Positions 1-8,519 of a DNA stretch of 64,000 nt are shown piece after piece. Where the stretch lies: positions 806,001 through 870,000 of the forward strand of contig NZ_BEWB01000002.1 in NCBI RefSeq assembly GCF_003112555.1, given 5' to 3'. A model generated the notes under the pieces. The model was not told where the DNA came from. It did no database searches and saw only the letters and a program-made list of their open reading frames with translations. The DNA is from Streptomyces coelicoflavus (lineage in GTDB: Bacteria; Actinomycetota; Actinomycetes; Streptomycetales; Streptomycetaceae). The position numbers and the translations under genes were made by a program. Position 1 is the stretch's first letter. Every line of letters begins with the position of its first letter.

Positions 1-290
1 AGCTCCACCTCCAGCTCACCGGCGAGGTACCGGCGGGCGAACTCCTTGTTCTCGCCCACGTAGGAGGACGTCATCCGGGCGATCCGGCCCGCCGCCAGGA
101 GCAGGCCCAGGCCCCAGTCGTCGACCCCGCAGTTGTTGGACACCACGCGCAGTCCGCTCGCCCCGCCCCGGACGAGGGCGCCGATCAGGGTCGAGGGGAT
201 GCCGCACAGGCCGAAGCCGCCGACCGCGAGTACCGCGTCGTCGGGGATGTCCGACACCGCCCGTGCGGCCGACTCCACCACCTTGTCCAT
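1..290 (-). CDS. scoA: 3-oxoacid (succinyl-CoA:3-ketoacid) CoA-transferase subunit A, partial
   Basis: Only the first 96 codons are present; the gene runs off the left edge. The N-terminus shows the family I CoA-transferase alpha-subunit features GGFGLCGIP (about residues 24-32), VSNNCG and [10 protein letters not shown]. The enzyme moves CoA between succinyl-CoA and acetoacetate (or a related 3-oxoacid), activating ketone bodies for thiolysis. The ATG at 288-290 is preceded by a GAAGGA ribosome binding site. It is transcribed away from the liv operon. The hydroxybutyrate genes at 8.5-12.8 kb fit a ketone-body role, but a 3-oxoadipate CoA-transferase cannot be excluded from this fragment. Confidence 0.85.
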   Translation of the reverse strand, partial: MDKVVESAARAVSDIPDDAVLAVGGFGLCGIPSTLIGALVRGGASGLRVVSNNCGVDDWGLGLLLAAGRIARMTSSYVGENKEFARRYLAGELEVE

Positions 291-567
291 GCTGATTCCT
301 TCTCCGTCCGGGTCGGGGTGCCTGCTCGCACACGGGCCGTCGCGCCCTGCGGTCCCGGGCCGAGTGCCGAGTGGTGCGTGCAGCGGGGGGGGGGCGGGCG
401 TTCGACGGCCGTTCTCCACCCTTGCGGCGCCCGGCGTCCGCGGCCATGTGCGCCCATGCCATGACCGGGCGTCCAGGAGCGGTGACCGGCCACATGCCGC
501 CCGCCGCGCGGCGCCCCTATCGTTCCGGCAATCCCGCGCCGCGACACCTTCCAAGGAGCCGGTCATC

Positions 568-1800
568 ATGCGTTCCACCGTCACAGGCACCACCAGAGGC
601 AGAGCGCTCGGCGCGCTCGCCCTGCTCGCCGCCACGACCCTGCTCGTCGGCTGCTCCTCGGCCGGCACCGCCGGTACCGAGGCGGACGGATCGGGCGGCG
701 ACGGCCCGGTCAAGGTGGGCCTGGTCTACTCCCGCAGCGGACCGCTCGCCGCCTACGGCAAGCAGTACGAGGAGGGCTTCAAGGCGGGCCTGGCCTACGC
801 CACCCACGGGACGAACAAGGCCGGCGGGCACCGGATCGAGGTCACCGAACAGGACGACGCGGGCGACCCGGCGAAGGCCGTCGCCGCCGCGAAGACCCTC
901 ATCGGCAAGGGCTACAGGATCCTCGCCGGGACGACCGACTCCGGGGTGGCCCTCCAGATGGCGCCCCTGGCCGCGCAGAACAAGGTGCTGTACATCAACG
1001 GCGACGCGGCCACCGACGCGCTCACCGGCATCAACGACTACACCTTCCGCTCCGGCCGGCAGTCCTACCAGGACATCCTCGCCGTCAGCGCCCAACTCGG
1101 TGACGCCAAGGGCAAGAAGGTCACCGTCCTCGCGCAGAACTCCGCCTTCGGGCAGGCCAACGTGGCCGCCGTGAAGGACGTCCTGGGCAGGAAGGGCGCC
1201 ACCGTCGGCTCCGTGCTGGCCCCGCCCAGCGCCACCGACCTCACCCCCTTCGCCCGCCAGGTCAAGGCGGGCGAGCCGGACCTGGTCTTCGTCGCCTGGG
1301 CGGGCGCCACCGCACCCGCCCTGTGGACGGCGCTCAACCAGCAGGGCGTGCTGGACGCGGCCAAGGTCGTCACCGGGATGGCCGGCACCGCCTCGTACCC
1401 GGTCTTCGGCGCGGGCGCCGCCAAGGTGTCCTTCCTCGCCCACTACTTCCCGGGGGCCGGCGGCGGCAACCCGGTGGAGAAGGCGATGCTCGACGGCATC
1501 ACCGAGTCCGGGGGCACCCCCGACCTGTTCAGCCCGGACGGGTTCACCGCCGCCCAGATGATCGTGCGTGCCGTCGAGTCCGGCAGCGCCACCGACACCG
1601 CCGCCATGGTGGACGCGCTGGAGGGCTGGACCTTCGACGGTCCCAAGGGCAGGCAGCAGATCCGCGCCGAGGACCACGCCCTGCTCCAGCCCATGTTCAC
1701 CGCCCGGCTGAAGGGCAGCGGCGCCGACGCCGAGCCGGAGCTGATCGACACCGTGCCGATGGCGTCGGTCGCCCCGCCGGTGCGGAAGACGGCGGGCTGA
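568..1800 (+). CDS. ABC transporter substrate-binding lipoprotein (LivK/Leu-Ile-Val-binding type)
   Basis: A 410-residue extracellular solute-binding protein. The ATG at 568 was chosen over in-frame upstream codons because AAGGAG lies at 553-558 and because it gives a normal lipoprotein signal peptide ending in LVGC, with the lipidated Cys at residue 29. The mature protein begins its fold with [17 protein letters not shown], typical of type I periplasmic binding proteins of the branched-chain amino acid/amide family. Two ATPases and two permeases follow in tight order, so this is the receptor of a complete importer. The substrate is not readable from the sequence; the neighbourhood suggests an organic acid, amide or amino acid. 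Confidence 0.9.
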   Translation: MRSTVTGTTRGRALGALALLAATTLLVGCSSAGTAGTEADGSGGDGPVKVGLVYSRSGPLAAYGKQYEEGFKAGLAYATHGTNKAGGHRIEVTEQDDAGDPAKAVAAAKTLIGKGYRILAGTTDSGVALQMAPLAAQNKVLYINGDAATDALTGINDYTFRSGRQSYQDILAVSAQLGDAKGKKVTVLAQNSAFGQANVAAVKDVLGRKGATVGSVLAPPSATDLTPFARQVKAGEPDLVFVAWAGATAPALWTALNQQGVLDAAKVVTGMAGTASYPVFGAGAAKVSFLAHYFPGAGGGNPVEKAMLDGITESGGTPDLFSPDGFTAAQMIVRAVESGSATDTAAMVDALEGWTFDGPKGRQQIRAEDHALLQPMFTARLKGSGADAEPELIDTVPMASVAPPVRKTAG

Positions 1801-1804
1801 GCGG

Positions 1805-2647
1805 ATGGGCACCCCCGACACCGCCTCCGGCACCACCCCCGACACCACCCCCGAAAGCACCCCCGAAAGCACCTCCGGAAGCACCGTGGACGGCACCGCC
1901 GCTCCCGCACCCGTGCTCCGCCTGCGCGACATCGGCTGGACCGTCGGCGGCGCCACCATCGTCGACTCGGTCTCCCTCGACGTGCACGAGGGCGAGTTCC
2001 TCGCCTTCATCGGCCCCAACGGCGCCGGCAAGACCTCCCTGTTCAACCTGGTCAGCGGCATCAACCGGGCATCCCGGGGCACTATCGAACTCGACGGCGC
2101 CGACATCACCGGCGAGGCCGCCTACGCCCGCGCCCGGCGGGGACTCGGGCGGACCTTCCAGACCTCCAGCCTCTGGCCCGGCATGACCGTCGCCGACCAC
2201 GTGGAGCTGGCGGCCCAGGCCGCCGACGGCGGCTCGTACCGGGTCTGGCGCCGCGCCGACGGCTACCCGGAGCAGGTCGCCGAGGTCCTGGCCCGCACCG
2301 AGCTGGCCCACCGCGCCGACACCCCCGCCGACGTCCTCTCCCACGGCGAGAAACGCAAGCTGGAACTCGCCGTGCTGCTCGTCGGCGAACCCCGGCTGAT
2401 GCTCCTGGACGAGCCGATGGCGGGCGTGAGCGCCGAGGAGGTGCCCGCGCTGACCGCGCTGATCCGCTCCCTGCACCGCGACGAGCACCGCACCGTGCTC
2501 ATGGTCGAGCACCACATGGACGTCCTCCTCGGCCTGGCAGACCGGCTCGCCGTCATGCACCACGGCACGCTGCTCGCCCTGGACACCCCGCAGGCCGTGA
2601 TGGACGACGCCACCGTGCAACAGGCCTATCTCGGGGAGGAGTTGTGA
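1805..2647 (+). CDS. livG: ABC transporter ATPase, LivG type
   Basis: A 280-residue ATPase of a branched-chain amino acid-type importer. Walker A GPNGAGKT lies at about residues 70-77, the signature is the variant LSHGEK at about 179, and Walker B LMLLDEP follows at about 198. The first 36 residues are an unusual Thr/Pro/Ser/Asp-rich extension encoded by short tandem repeats (ACCCCCGAAAGC-like units), outside the normal family fold. The start lies 4 nt after the livK-like stop, and its end overlaps the next start as GTGA. This partner carries the longer LivG-type core. Confidence 0.9.
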   Translation: MGTPDTASGTTPDTTPESTPESTSGSTVDGTAAPAPVLRLRDIGWTVGGATIVDSVSLDVHEGEFLAFIGPNGAGKTSLFNLVSGINRASRGTIELDGADITGEAAYARARRGLGRTFQTSSLWPGMTVADHVELAAQAADGGSYRVWRRADGYPEQVAEVLARTELAHRADTPADVLSHGEKRKLELAVLLVGEPRLMLLDEPMAGVSAEEVPALTALIRSLHRDEHRTVLMVEHHMDVLLGLADRLAVMHHGTLLALDTPQAVMDDATVQQAYLGEEL

Positions 2648-3477
2648 ACGCCAACGCCAACGCCAACGCCAACATCAACGCCAACGCCAAAGCCACCGCC
2701 GCCCCGCCGCTGCTGACCGTGCGCGGCCTCAAGGTCGTCGTCGGCGGCCGGCACATCCTGCACGGCGTCGACCTCGACGTCGCGGCCCTCGGCACCACCG
2801 CCCTGCTGGGCCGCAACGGCGCCGGGAAGACCACCACCGTGCGCGGCATCCTCGGCCTCGTCCCGCGCACCGGCAGCGTGCGTCTGGACGGCGAGGAGAC
2901 CGTGCACCTGGCCACCCACGCCCTGGTCCGCCGCGGCGTCGGCTACGCCCCCGAGGACCGCGGCGTCTTCGCGGCCCTGTCCGTCGCGGAGAACCTGCGC
3001 CTGGCCGAGCGGCCCGGGGCCGGCGAGCCCGCGTACGGCCTGGTGTACGAACTCTTCCCGGAACTGCGCACCCGCGCCCGCCAGGCGGCCGGCACCCTGT
3101 CCGGCGGCCAGCAGCAGATGGTCGCCATCGCCCGCACCCTCCTCAACGGCAACCGCCTGATCATCGCCGACGAACCCACCAAGGGGCTGGCGCCCAAGGT
3201 CGTCGCCGAGGTCGCCCGGGTGCTGGAGCGGGCCGCCGAGACGGTGCCGGTGCTGCTGGTGGAGCAGAACCTCGCCGTGGTGCGGCGCCTCGCCCGGTAC
3301 TGCGCCGTGATCGCGGACGGCCGCACCGCCCACCGCGGCCCCGCCGCCGGCCTGCTCGACGACCCGGACGCGGCCCGCCGGCTGCTCGGCGTCGGACACG
3401 CGCACCCACACACGCAGCCACACGCGCGCCCACCCGCGCACCCCGGAACCGTCCAGGACCAGGAGGCGGAAGCCTGA
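2644..3477 (+). CDS. livF: ABC transporter ATPase, LivF type, with low-complexity ends
   Basis: A 277-residue second ATPase of the importer. Walker A GRNGAGKT is at about residues 56-63, the signature LSGGQQQM at about 152, and Walker B LIIADEP at about 172. The GTG start overlaps the livG stop (GTGA) and the stop overlaps the livH start (TGATG). The N-terminus is an Asn-Ala repeat (residues 2-15) encoded by a 6-bp tandem repeat. The C-terminus is His/Pro-rich (GHAHPHTQPHARPPAHP). Neither belongs to the conserved fold, and both look like repeat expansions at the gene borders. Confidence 0.9.
   Translation: MNANANANANINANAKATAAPPLLTVRGLKVVVGGRHILHGVDLDVAALGTTALLGRNGAGKTTTVRGILGLVPRTGSVRLDGEETVHLATHALVRRGVGYAPEDRGVFAALSVAENLRLAERPGAGEPAYGLVYELFPELRTRARQAAGTLSGGQQQMVAIARTLLNGNRLIIADEPTKGLAPKVVAEVARVLERAAETVPVLLVEQNLAVVRRLARYCAVIADGRTAHRGPAAGLLDDPDAARRLLGVGHAHPHTQPHARPPAHPGTVQDQEAEA
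2647..2694 (+). repeat. 6-bp tandem repeat AACGCC within livF
   Basis: Eight 6-bp units of the type AACGCC occupy 2647-2694: four perfect copies, one AACATC, two more perfect copies and a degenerate AAAGCC. They encode the Asn-Ala stretch at the start of LivF. Replication slippage here would stay in frame if whole units were gained or lost. Confidence 0.9.
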
Positions 3478-4364
3478 TGTCCACCGTCGTTCTGCTCGTC
3501 CTCACCGGACTCGGCCTGGGCGCGCTGTACTTCCTGGTCGCCTCCGGCCTGTCGCTGATCTTCGGGCTGATGGACGTGCTCAACTTCGCGCACGGCGCCC
3601 TGATGTCCATCGGCGCCTACGGCACCTGGTGGGCCGCCTCCGGTCGTCTCCCCGGCGCCGGCCCCGGCGGCCTCGGCTTCGTCCTCGCGGTCGCCTTCGG
3701 CACGGCCGTGGGCACGGCCGCCGCCGTCGTCCTCGAACTCGCCGTCATCCGCCCGCTCTACACCCGTCCCCGCGAACAGATCCTCGCCACCGTCGGCGTG
3801 GGCCTGGCCGTACCCGCGCTGCTCTCCGCGATCTGGGGCGCCGACGCCCGGCCCTTCCCGGCCCCCGACGCGCTGTCCGGCACCTTCGGGCTGCTCGGCG
3901 CCCAGGTGCCGCTCAACCGCCTGGTGCTGATCGCCGCCGCCGTGATCGTGCTCATCGCGCTCAAGGTGTTCCTCGGCCGCACCCGGCACGGCCTCGTCGT
4001 CCGCGCGGGCGTCGAGGACCGCGCCATGGTCACCGCGCTCGGCACCGACGTACGCAAGGCGTTCACCCTGGTCTTCGCCATCGGTGGGGCGGCGGCCGCG
4101 CTCGGCGGCGCCATCGGCGGCCTCTACTTCGGCTCCGTCGACCCCGAACAGGGCACCTCGCTGCTGATCTTCGCGTTCGTGGTCGTCGTCATGGGAGGCA
4201 TGGGCTCGCTCACCGGCGCCGCGCTGGCCTCCGTCGGGGTCGGGCTCGTCCAGCAGTTCGCCAACTACTACACCACCGACGGACTCGGCGACCTCGCCGT
4301 CGTCGTCCTGCTCGCCGCCCTGCTGCTCGTCCGGCCGCGTGGGCTGACCGGGAGGCTCGCATGA
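3477..4364 (+). CDS. livH: ABC transporter permease, LivH type
   Basis: A 295-residue polytopic membrane protein. Its opening (LVLTGLGLGALYFLVASGLSLIFGLMDVLNFAHGALMSIGAYG) has the FGLMDVLNFAHG signature of LivH permeases. It forms half of the membrane channel and pairs with the LivM protein encoded next. ATG at 3477 overlaps the livF stop; its own stop overlaps the livM start (ATGA), which indicates translational coupling. Several long hydrophobic segments and a conserved cytoplasmic EQGTSLLIFAFVVVVMGGMGSLTGA region near the C-terminus support the call. Confidence 0.92.
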   Translation: MSTVVLLVLTGLGLGALYFLVASGLSLIFGLMDVLNFAHGALMSIGAYGTWWAASGRLPGAGPGGLGFVLAVAFGTAVGTAAAVVLELAVIRPLYTRPREQILATVGVGLAVPALLSAIWGADARPFPAPDALSGTFGLLGAQVPLNRLVLIAAAVIVLIALKVFLGRTRHGLVVRAGVEDRAMVTALGTDVRKAFTLVFAIGGAAAALGGAIGGLYFGSVDPEQGTSLLIFAFVVVVMGGMGSLTGAALASVGVGLVQQFANYYTTDGLGDLAVVVLLAALLLVRPRGLTGRLA

Positions 4365-5494
4365 CCACCGCCACCGAGCCGCGCGGCAACGCCCGCACGG
4401 CGGACCCCCACCTCGCCGGCCGCGCCGGGCCGCTGCGCCGCGCCACCCGCTGGTGGCCGGCCGCGCTGCTGGCGGTGCTGCTCGTCGCCCCCTACAGCGC
4501 ACTGCCGCTGCCCGGGCTCCTCGACGGGCCGATCGGCAGCCCCGGCAACCTCCAACTCCTCGCCCTCTGCCTGGTCTTCGGTGCCCTGGCCACCGGCTAC
4601 GACCTGCTCCTGGGCCGCACCGGGCTGCTCTCCTTCGGCCACGCGCTCTACTTCGCCGCGGGCACCTACGTCACCAACACCGTGATGCTCGAGGCGGGCC
4701 TTCCGTTCGCCGCCTCCGCCGTGCTCGGCCTCCTCGCGGGCGTGGCGCTGGCCGCCCTCCTCGGCGCGGTCAGCCTGCGGGTGAGCGGCATCGGGTTCTC
4801 CATGGTGACCCTCGCCTTCGCCCAGGCGGGCTCCATCCTCGTCCAGCGCGACCCCGGCGGCGTCACCGGCGGCGAGGAGGGCAGGGCGGCCCCGGCGGAC
4901 CGGCTGCCGGCCTCCCTCGTCGGCATCGACCACACCGCCAACCTCTACTGGATCGCCCTCGCCTACCTGGTCCTCGTGCTCGCCGTCGTCCACTGGGCGG
5001 TCCGTTCACCCACCGGCCGGGTCTGGGAGGGGATCAAGGAGAACGAGCGCCGGGTGGAGATGCTGGGGCTGCGCCCGTACGGCTTCAAGCTGATCGCCTT
5101 CGTCCTCGCCGGGACCCTCGCCGCGCTCGGCGGCATCGTCTACCTGCTGCTCACCGGCGGCGCCACCCCGCAGACCACCACCTCCGACTTCACCCTCTCC
5201 CTGCTGGTCATGGTGGTGCTGGGCGGATCCGGCACCCGCTGGGGCCCGATGCTCGGCGGCGTCCTCTACACCTGGGCCGACCACCGGCTCGGCGACCTCG
5301 CGGGCTCCGGCGCCGTCGCCGGCCTGCCGGCCGTGCTGCGGGTGCCGCTGTCCCAGCCGCTGTTCCTGCTCGGGGCGCTGTTCGTCGCGGTGATATACCT
5401 GCTGCCCGGCGGCGTGGTCCGGCTGCCCCGGCGACTGCGCGCCGCCCGCACCCCGCGCGCCACGCCCGACCGCGAGGAGGCTCCCGCACCGTGA
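4361..5494 (+). CDS. livM: ABC transporter permease, LivM type
   Basis: A 377-residue polytopic permease. The ATG at 4361 overlaps the livH stop, which decides the start over longer in-frame extensions. LivM hallmarks are GLLSFGHALYFAAGTY near residue 90, GIGFSMVTLAFAQ in the middle, and WEGIKENERRVEMLGLRPYGFKLIAF, corresponding to the cytoplasmic loop that contacts the ATPase. The C-terminus overlaps the GTG of the hydrolase gene. With LivH it forms the membrane channel of this importer. Confidence 0.92.
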   Translation: MTTATEPRGNARTADPHLAGRAGPLRRATRWWPAALLAVLLVAPYSALPLPGLLDGPIGSPGNLQLLALCLVFGALATGYDLLLGRTGLLSFGHALYFAAGTYVTNTVMLEAGLPFAASAVLGLLAGVALAALLGAVSLRVSGIGFSMVTLAFAQAGSILVQRDPGGVTGGEEGRAAPADRLPASLVGIDHTANLYWIALAYLVLVLAVVHWAVRSPTGRVWEGIKENERRVEMLGLRPYGFKLIAFVLAGTLAALGGIVYLLLTGGATPQTTTSDFTLSLLVMVVLGGSGTRWGPMLGGVLYTWADHRLGDLAGSGAVAGLPAVLRVPLSQPLFLLGALFVAVIYLLPGGVVRLPRRLRAARTPRATPDREEAPAP

Positions 5495-6435
5495 GTGACA
5501 CCCCGACGCACGATCCGACCGCCGGCCTCACCCCCGACGATCCCGGCTTTCCGCCGTACGAGGAGCTGCGGGTGCCCGTGGCCGGCGGTGAACTGGCCGT
5601 ACTGCGCTGGCCGGCCGCCGGGCCGGGCGCGCCGGTGGTGCTCGCGCTGCACGGCATCACCGCCAACGGCCTCACCTGGGCCCGCGTCGCCCACCACCTC
5701 GCCGGCCGGGTCACCCTGCTCGCACCCGACCTGCGCGGCCGGGGCGGCAGCGGCCCGCTCCCCGGCCCGTACGGCATCGGGGCGCACGCCGACGACATGG
5801 CCGCCGTGGTGCGGGCACTGGACGCCGGACCCGTTGTCCTTACCGGTCACTCCATGGGCGCCTTCACCGCGGCCCTGACCGCCGTACGCCACCCGGATCT
5901 GCTCTCGGCGCTGCTGCTGGTGGACGGCGGAGTCGGCTTCCCCGTCCCCGCCGGGCTCAGCCCGGACGAGCTGATCACCGCCGTGATCGGGCCGGCCATG
6001 CGGCGCCTGTCGATGACGTTCCCCGACCGGGCGGCCTACCGGGAGTTCTGGCAGCGCCATCCCGCCTTCGCCGGTGCCTGGTCGCCCTGGGTGGACGCCT
6101 ACATCCAGCGCGACCTGGTCGGCGAGGAACCGGCGCTGCGCTCCTCGTGCCGGCTCGACGCCGTCCGCGTCGACGGCACCGACCAGCTCGGCGGCGCGGT
6201 CGCGGACGCCGTCCACCAGCTGCCCCGGCCGGCCGGACTGCTGTGGGCGGAACGCGGGCTGATGGACGAGGCGCAGGGCCTGTACGACGAGCGGCGGCTC
6301 ACCGCGGCCGGAGTCGACCGCGCGCTGCTCAGGACCACGCGCGTCCTCGGCACCAACCACTACACGATCGTCGTCGGCGACGGGGGCGCGCGCCTGGTGG
6401 CGGAGCGCCTGCTGACGGCGGCGGGCGTCAGCTGA
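5491..6435 (+). CDS. Alpha/beta hydrolase
   Basis: A 314-residue alpha/beta-hydrolase fold protein. GTG at 5491 overlaps the livM stop (GTGA). Oxyanion-hole HGI is at about residues 54-56, the nucleophile elbow GHSMG puts the catalytic Ser at 121, and the final NHY motif near residue 300 carries the likely catalytic His. It is the last gene of the liv operon and probably acts on the imported solute, for example an ester or amide, or an acyl-CoA-derived product. The exact substrate cannot be told. No signal peptide is visible, so it should be cytoplasmic. Confidence 0.85.
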   Translation: MSDTPTHDPTAGLTPDDPGFPPYEELRVPVAGGELAVLRWPAAGPGAPVVLALHGITANGLTWARVAHHLAGRVTLLAPDLRGRGGSGPLPGPYGIGAHADDMAAVVRALDAGPVVLTGHSMGAFTAALTAVRHPDLLSALLLVDGGVGFPVPAGLSPDELITAVIGPAMRRLSMTFPDRAAYREFWQRHPAFAGAWSPWVDAYIQRDLVGEEPALRSSCRLDAVRVDGTDQLGGAVADAVHQLPRPAGLLWAERGLMDEAQGLYDERRLTAAGVDRALLRTTRVLGTNHYTIVVGDGGARLVAERLLTAAGVS

Positions 6436-8404
6436 GGGACAGCAGCCGCAGACGCAGGGCGAGTTGCAGCTCCAGCGCGTGCTCCGGGCTGTTCCAGCCG
6501 GGGCCGAGGATCGCCTGGATGCGGTCCAGGCGCTGCACCACCGTGTTGATGTGCACGTGCAGCTCCTCCTTGGCCCGGGTCAGGCTCCCGCCGCAGCCGA
6601 AGTAGGCGGCCAGGGTCCGCACCAACTGGGTGCCGCGCCGCTCGTCGTACTCAAGGAGCGGTCCGAGGGTGGCGGTGACGAAGCCGTCCACGTCGTGGTC
6701 CTTGCCCAGCAGCACCCCGAGGAAGCCGAGTTCGCCCGCACTGCCCCCGGCTCCCCGGCGGCCGAGCACGTGCAGCGCCTGCACACAGCGCGCGGCCTCG
6801 GCGTGGGCGTCGGCCAGGGCGCGCGGACCGGCGGCGGGCCCGGCTCCGGCCACCGTGACCGGGGCGCCGACCAGGTGGGTCAGCTGCTCGGCCGCGGCAC
6901 GCGCCGCCCCGCCCGGCGTGGCGCCGCCGGCCGGGACCAGCATGACCGTACCGGCGTGTTCCGCGCTGACGCTGCCGGTGCCGAAGAGGTACTGCACGGC
7001 CGCCCCGGCCAGCCGTTCGCGGACGTCCGCCTCCGTCGAGGCGACCAGCACCAGGTGCGGGCGGTTCAGGTCGACGCCGAGGTTCCGGCCGCGGGCCACC
7101 AGGCCGGCCGGGTCGCGGTCGGGCGCGGTGAGCAGGTCGGTGACCAGGTCGCCGCGCACCCGGTTCTCGGTCTCGGCGACCGAGCGCCGCAGCAGGAGGA
7201 GCAGCGAGGTGACGACGCTGCTGCGCTCGAACAGCCGCCGGTCGGGGCCGTCCAGGTCCGGCCGTCCCGACAGCACCAGGCTGCCCAGCATCTCCTGCCC
7301 GGCCAGCGCCGCGCACACCCAGCGCCCGTCGTGGAGCACCGCGTGGGCGGTGGCACGCGAGTCCTCCGCGGCACGCACCACGGCGGCCGCCGCGCCGGCC
7401 TGGGCCGGGCCGCCGCCCCCGTCGTCGCCGGTCGCGTCGTGCGCCGCGCTCCCGCCGGCCGGGTCCGCCCCGCGCGCGGTCTCCGTGAGCGGCCACCCAC
7501 CCGCGTCGAACACCGTGACGTCGCCCCGGAGCAGGTCGGCGACGGCGGCGGCCACGTCGGCCACGTCGCCGCCGCGCAGCACCAGGTCGCTGAGCCGGTC
7601 GTGGGACTCCTCGGCCCGCTGCATGGCGGCCGAGCGCTCCCGGATCACGGCGTTGGCCTCCGCCAGCTCGGCCAGCGCGACCCGCGCGTCGGTCATGGCC
7701 TTCGCGGTGTCGATGGCGATCGCGGCGTGGTTGGCCAGCGAGCACAGCAGCGCCACCTCGTCCGGCGAGAAGGTCCGCGGGGTGCGGTCGGCGGCGAACA
7801 GGGCGCCGATCACCTTGCCGCCGCTGCCGGAGCCGAGGAGCAGGGGGACGCCGAGGATCGCGACCAGGCCCTCGTCCAGGACACCCGCGTCGATGCTGTG
7901 CGTGTGGTGGAAGCGCTCGTCCGTACGGTAGTCCGGGGTGGCGTAGGGCCGGGCGGTCTGCGCGACCAGGCCGCCGAGCCCCTCGCCGAGTTGCAGCCGC
8001 AGGTTCTGGAACAGCACCGACACGGAGCCGTCGGTGACCCGCATGAAGGTGTCGCCCGCCTCCTCGTCGGGGAGCGTCAGGTACGCCGTGTCGGTGCCGA
8101 GCAGCATCCTGGCGCGGCGCACGATGGACCGCAGGACCGCGTCCAGGTCGCGCAGCGCCGCGAGGTCGCCCGCGGTGTCGAAGAGGGCGGTGAGCTCCGC
8201 CTCCCGGCGCTGGTGCTGACGCAGGGCGCTGTGCACGCGCAGCGCCGCCTGGGTGGCCTGCTCGATCTCCGCCAGGTCGTCGGCGCCGGCGCCGGAGCGT
8301 CGCGCCTCGGTGGCGACGGCGCCGAAGTCCTCGGCGGGCGCTCCGGCGGCGAGGAGTTCGAGCAGACGGCGCAGGTGGGCGGCGGCGGACGTGTTCTTGG
8401 GCAT
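6428..8404 (-). CDS. PucR/CdaR-family transcriptional regulator with GAF domain
   Basis: About 658 residues. Order of parts: a short N-terminal helical region, a GAF sensor domain at about residues 70-215, a coiled linker (ALAELAEANAVIRERSAAMQ), a central CdaR-like region, and a C-terminal PucR-type helix-turn-helix (LTRAKEELHVHINTVVQRLDRIQ). Such regulators usually control neighbouring catabolic genes in response to a small ligand bound by GAF. It ends 8 bp inside the 3' end of the convergent hydrolase gene and lies downstream of the permease and dehydrogenase genes, so it is the likely regulator of this locus. The ATG at 8404 has no strong ribosome site; an alternative in-frame ATG is at 8464. 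Confidence 0.85.
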   Translation of the reverse strand: MPKNTSAAAHLRRLLELLAAGAPAEDFGAVATEARRSGAGADDLAEIEQATQAALRVHSALRQHQRREAELTALFDTAGDLAALRDLDAVLRSIVRRARMLLGTDTAYLTLPDEEAGDTFMRVTDGSVSVLFQNLRLQLGEGLGGLVAQTARPYATPDYRTDERFHHTHSIDAGVLDEGLVAILGVPLLLGSGSGGKVIGALFAADRTPRTFSPDEVALLCSLANHAAIAIDTAKAMTDARVALAELAEANAVIRERSAAMQRAEESHDRLSDLVLRGGDVADVAAAVADLLRGDVTVFDAGGWPLTETARGADPAGGSAAHDATGDDGGGGPAQAGAAAAVVRAAEDSRATAHAVLHDGRWVCAALAGQEMLGSLVLSGRPDLDGPDRRLFERSSVVTSLLLLLRRSVAETENRVRGDLVTDLLTAPDRDPAGLVARGRNLGVDLNRPHLVLVASTEADVRERLAGAAVQYLFGTGSVSAEHAGTVMLVPAGGATPGGAARAAAEQLTHLVGAPVTVAGAGPAAGPRALADAHAEAARCVQALHVLGRRGAGGSAGELGFLGVLLGKDHDVDGFVTATLGPLLEYDERRGTQLVRTLAAYFGCGGSLTRAKEELHVHINTVVQRLDRIQAILGPGWNSPEHALELQLALRLRLLSLS

Positions 8405-8466
8405 GGGCGGACCATTGTGTGGAAGACGGGACACCGCCGCAAGGGCGACGGTGCGGGGAGGCACGA

Positions 8467-8498
8467 CAGGAGGGGGACGGTAGGCCGCCCCCCTCCTG
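8467..8498 (-). terminator. Hairpin terminator after the MHS permease
   Basis: A 14-bp stem (8467-8480 with 8485-8498) with one A:C mismatch and a TAGG loop lies just past the permease stop, between two minus-strand genes. It would separate permease transcription from the regulator gene. Confidence 0.7.
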
Positions 8499-8519
8499 CC
8501 CGCCGCGCTCGGCGCCGGG

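Noticed and set aside
385..394. Ten-G run as a regulatory slippage site
   Set aside because: It is non-coding on both strands between divergent genes. Homopolymer length may be a sequencing artefact.
517..2109. Long minus-strand frame of 530 codons opposite the liv genes
   Set aside because: It is the GC-rich shadow of the substrate-binding and LivG genes; it has no ribosome site, no motif and atypical Gly/Arg/Ala content.
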